Shown here: piece by piece, positions 44,160 to 46,468 of the stretch
Layout: each line of letters opens with the position of its first letter
How positions within the stretch are numbered: position 1 is the first letter of the stretch
Program-made: the position numbers and the translations under genes
Source: Rhodospirillales bacterium
GTDB taxonomy: Bacteria > Pseudomonadota > Alphaproteobacteria > UBA8366 > JADFVY01
Direction of reading: 5' to 3'
Length of the DNA: 46,468 bases
NCBI GenBank assembly: GCA_020356105.1
Contig: CP070634.1
Location: 865,078 to 911,545, forward strand
The notes under the pieces: generated by a model
Databases searched by the model: none
Told to the model about the DNA's origin: nothing
The model's input: only the letters and a program-made list of their open reading frames with translations

Positions 44160-46223
44160 ATGGCCTGGACCATCGGGGTCGACGTCGGGGGAACCTTTAC
44201 CGATTTCTATGCGCTGGACGAGGCGAGCGGCGCGGTGCGCGTCGAAAAGCGCCCGTCGACGCCGGACGATCCGGGCCGGGCGATCCTCGACGGCCTCGCC
44301 GCGCTGGCCGCCCGGCACGCCATCCCGCCGGCCGAGGTCAGGCGCTTCTCGCACGGCACCACGGTGGCGACCAACGCGCTGATCCAGCGCAGGGGCGGCC
44401 GGGTCGCCCTGGTCACGACGAAGGGCTTCCGCGACCTGCTGGAGATCGGCCGCCAGACCCGCCCGCACATGTACGACCTCTATCGCGATCACCCGCCGCC
44501 GCTGGTGCCGCGCCGCTTCCGTCTCGAGCTCGACGAGCGCATCGACGCCGCCGGCAAGGTGCTGCGCGCGCCCGACGACGCCGCCATCGCCGACATCGTC
44601 GCGCAGGTGCGCGAGACCGGCGCCCGGGCCTGCGCGATCTGCTTCCTGTTCGCCTTCCTCAACCCGGCGCATGAGCGAAGGCTCGCCGACGCGCTGCGGG
44701 CGGCGGACCCCGGCCTGCTGCTCTCGTTGTCCTCCGAGGTGCAGCCGGAGTTCCGCGAGTACGAGCGCTTCTCGACCACCGTGCTGAACGCCTACCTGCA
44801 GGCGGTGATGCACGATTACGTCGAGAAGCTGGAGGCGGGACTCGCCGAGGCCGTGCCGAACGCGACGTTGGGCATCAACCAGTCGAGCGGCGGGCTGATG
44901 TCGCTTGCCACGGCGCGCGACTTTCCGGTCCGCACCGCGCTCTCGGGCCCGGCCGCCGGCGTCGTCGGCGCGCTGCATGTCGCGAAATCCGCCCGCCGGC
45001 CGAACGTCATCACGCTGGACATGGGCGGCACCAGCGCCGATGTCGCCCTGGTCCGCGACGGCCATGCCGATATCGCCTTCGACCGCAGCGTGGCGGGCTT
45101 CCCGATCCGCCTTGCGATGGTCGACATCAACACGGTCGGCGCGGGCGGCGGCTCGATCGCCTGGTTCGACCGCGACGGGCTGATGAAGGTGGGACCGTTG
45201 AGCGCCGGGGCCGATCCCGGCCCGGCCTGCTATGGCCGCGGCGGTGCCGAGCCGACGGTGTCCGACGCCAACCTGATTCTCGGCCGCCTGTCGCCGCGCG
45301 GCCTGCTGGACGGCCAGATGGCGCTGGATGCGCAGCTCGCGCGCACCGCCTTCGCGCCGGCCGCCGAGCGGCTCGGCTTTTCCGTCGAGCGCACGGCGCA
45401 CGGCATGCTGGGCATCGTCGTCGCCAATATGGTCCGCGCGATCCGCACGATCTCGGTCGAGCGCGGCCACGATCCGCGCCGCTTCGCGCTGATGCCGTTC
45501 GGCGGCGCCGGGCCGCTGCACGCGCGCGACGTGGCGGCGGCGCTGGGCATCTCCGAGATCCTGGTGCCGCCGGCCCCCGGCATCGTCTGCGCCCAGGGCC
45601 TCGTCGTCTCCGACCTCAAGGAGGACTTCGTCGTCAGCCAGCGCACCCCCGTCGCGGACCCGCAAGTCCCGGACATCCAGGACATGGTGGCGGCGCTGCG
45701 CGATCAGGCCGCGGCCTGGTTCGATGCGGAGGACATCCCCGACGACGACCGGATCTACGAACTCAGCCTGGACATGCGCTATGTCGGGCAGAATTTCGAG
45801 CTGGCGGTGCCGTTCGTCCAAGCCCCGAGGCTGGCGCCCGGCGACGTGCCGGACGCCGGCGCGATGCGCCGGATGTTCTTCGCGGCGCACGACCGGGCCT
45901 ATGGCTACCACAATCCCGACGACCCGGTGGAGGTTGTCAACGTCCGGCTGACCGCGCGCGGCCGGCTCTACCGGGAGCCCGCGGCGCCGGCCGATGATAG
46001 CGCTCCGCCCGCGCCGGAGCCGTTCGAGACGCGGCCGGTCTACTTCTCGGATTTCGAAACCCCGCTCGAGACCCCCGTCTACGACCGCGCCAGGCTGTCG
46101 GCGGGCCAGCTCGTCTCCGGCCCCGCCATCGTCGAGCAGCTGGACGCCACCACGCCGGTCTGGCCCGGCGACCGGGCCACGGTCGATGCGGCCGGCAACA
46201 TCGTCATCGAGGTGCGCCCATGA
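44160..46223 (+). CDS. hyuA: Hydantoinase/oxoprolinase-type ATPase, subunit A
   Basis: 687 residues. ATP-binding fold of the HyuA/ASKHA type starting TIGVDVGGTFTDFYALDE, with TTVATNALIQRRGGRVALVT, DMGGTSADVAL and FGGAGPLHARDVAAALG. The family cleaves cyclic amides (hydantoins, 5-oxoproline) or carboxylates ketones using ATP, with a HyuB partner. The ATG at 44160 follows AGGGAG. Its stop overlaps the hyuB start (ATGA), so the two are translated together. Substrate unknown; N-methylhydantoin and 5-oxoproline variants look alike at this level. A long open frame on the opposite strand is an artefact. Confidence 0.93.
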   Translation: MAWTIGVDVGGTFTDFYALDEASGAVRVEKRPSTPDDPGRAILDGLAALAARHAIPPAEVRRFSHGTTVATNALIQRRGGRVALVTTKGFRDLLEIGRQTRPHMYDLYRDHPPPLVPRRFRLELDERIDAAGKVLRAPDDAAIADIVAQVRETGARACAICFLFAFLNPAHERRLADALRAADPGLLLSLSSEVQPEFREYERFSTTVLNAYLQAVMHDYVEKLEAGLAEAVPNATLGINQSSGGLMSLATARDFPVRTALSGPAAGVVGALHVAKSARRPNVITLDMGGTSADVALVRDGHADIAFDRSVAGFPIRLAMVDINTVGAGGGSIAWFDRDGLMKVGPLSAGADPGPACYGRGGAEPTVSDANLILGRLSPRGLLDGQMALDAQLARTAFAPAAERLGFSVERTAHGMLGIVVANMVRAIRTISVERGHDPRRFALMPFGGAGPLHARDVAAALGISEILVPPAPGIVCAQGLVVSDLKEDFVVSQRTPVADPQVPDIQDMVAALRDQAAAWFDAEDIPDDDRIYELSLDMRYVGQNFELAVPFVQAPRLAPGDVPDAGAMRRMFFAAHDRAYGYHNPDDPVEVVNVRLTARGRLYREPAAPADDSAPPAPEPFETRPVYFSDFETPLETPVYDRARLSAGQLVSGPAIVEQLDATTPVWPGDRATVDAAGNIVIEVRP

Positions 46224-46468
46224 ACGAGCCACGACCCGCCCTCGATCCCATAGGGCTGGAGATCCTCTCGAACGCGCTGCGCTCGATCACCGACGAGAGC
46301 TTCGTTGCGCTGATGAAGAGCGCCTATTCGACCAACATCAAGGAGCGGCACGATCATTCCACGGCGATCACCGACCCGCAGGGCCGCCTCGTCGTCCAGG
46401 CCGAGGAATCGCTGCCGATCCACATCGCCTCGATGATGGGGCTGATGGAATCCCTGCTGGGCAAGTTC
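46220..46468 (+). CDS. hyuB: Hydantoinase/oxoprolinase-type subunit B (3' truncated by window end)
   Basis: The first 83 codons are visible. The N-terminus contains PIGLEILSNALRSITDESF and the family-conserved KERHDHSTAITDPQGRLV. The ATG overlaps the hyuA stop by 4 bp. The product works with HyuA in ATP-dependent amide hydrolysis or carboxylation. The rest of the gene is outside the window. Confidence 0.92.
   Translation, partial: MNEPRPALDPIGLEILSNALRSITDESFVALMKSAYSTNIKERHDHSTAITDPQGRLVVQAEESLPIHIASMMGLMESLLGKF

Noticed and set aside
44130-46232. 700-codon open frame on the minus strand opposite hyuA
   Set aside because: Exactly mirrors hyuA. In high-GC DNA the antisense frame stays open; it is rich in Arg/Gly/Asp without recognisable motifs and has no ribosome site.

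Overview
This 46.5 kb window is high-GC, densely coding chromosomal DNA. Gene content points to an alphaproteobacterium, most likely a marine or soil member of the Rhodospirillales/Rhizobiales type. It carries a ChoX-type choline importer, choline dehydrogenase, a DMSP-lyase-like cupin, a HAE1-type RND efflux pump, several LivFGHMK-type genes and a CyaC-like redox cyclase. The genus assignment is inference. I see no rRNA, tRNA, CRISPR array, insertion sequence, phage gene or replication origin. Gene order looks like ordinary chromosome, not a mobile island.

Left part (1-9.96 kb): the 3' end of a DMSP-lyase-like cupin gene converges on two chemotaxis receptor genes (minus strand). Choline dehydrogenase (minus) is divergent from choXWV (plus), so choline import and its first oxidation step toward glycine betaine are physically coupled.

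Middle-left (9.98-18.5 kb, minus strand): a long unit of livK, livH, livM, an EctB-like aminotransferase, livG, livF and a kynurenine-formamidase-like hydrolase. This reads as import of an unknown amino-acid-like solute followed by transamination and amide or ester hydrolysis. An MFS exporter gene lies upstream. There is no ectA or ectC, so the EctB homologue is not part of a visible ectoine biosynthesis operon.

Middle (18.6-27.3 kb): a small unknown gene and two tandem paralogous membrane proteins of unknown function, then aminopeptidase N (plus). A beta-barrel-like outer membrane protein, a CDP-alcohol phosphatidyltransferase, a Tat/lipobox protein with a tyrosine-rich segment and a 60-bp tandem repeat, and a glutathione transferase follow on minus.

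Right-middle (27.4-38.2 kb): an RND permease with its membrane fusion protein (minus) is divergent from an envelope-stress-type block of DegP-like protease, OmpR-type response regulator and histidine kinase. A small unknown protein and a mercuric-reductase-like flavoprotein follow.

Right part (38.2-46.5 kb): a DUF4139 secreted protein, a CyaC-like adenylate cyclase (hexahelical histidine-rich membrane anchor, [2Fe-2S] domain, class III cyclase) downstream of msrA, and a 4,5-dihydroxyphthalate-decarboxylase-like protein divergent from hydantoinase/oxoprolinase genes hyuA and hyuB. HyuB is cut by the window end. A clean inverted repeat in the divergent region is a candidate operator.

The most promising leads are the redox-sensing cyclase next to msrA, the Liv transporter operon with an orphan EctB-like enzyme and formamidase-like hydrolase, and the tandem membrane paralogues of unknown function.
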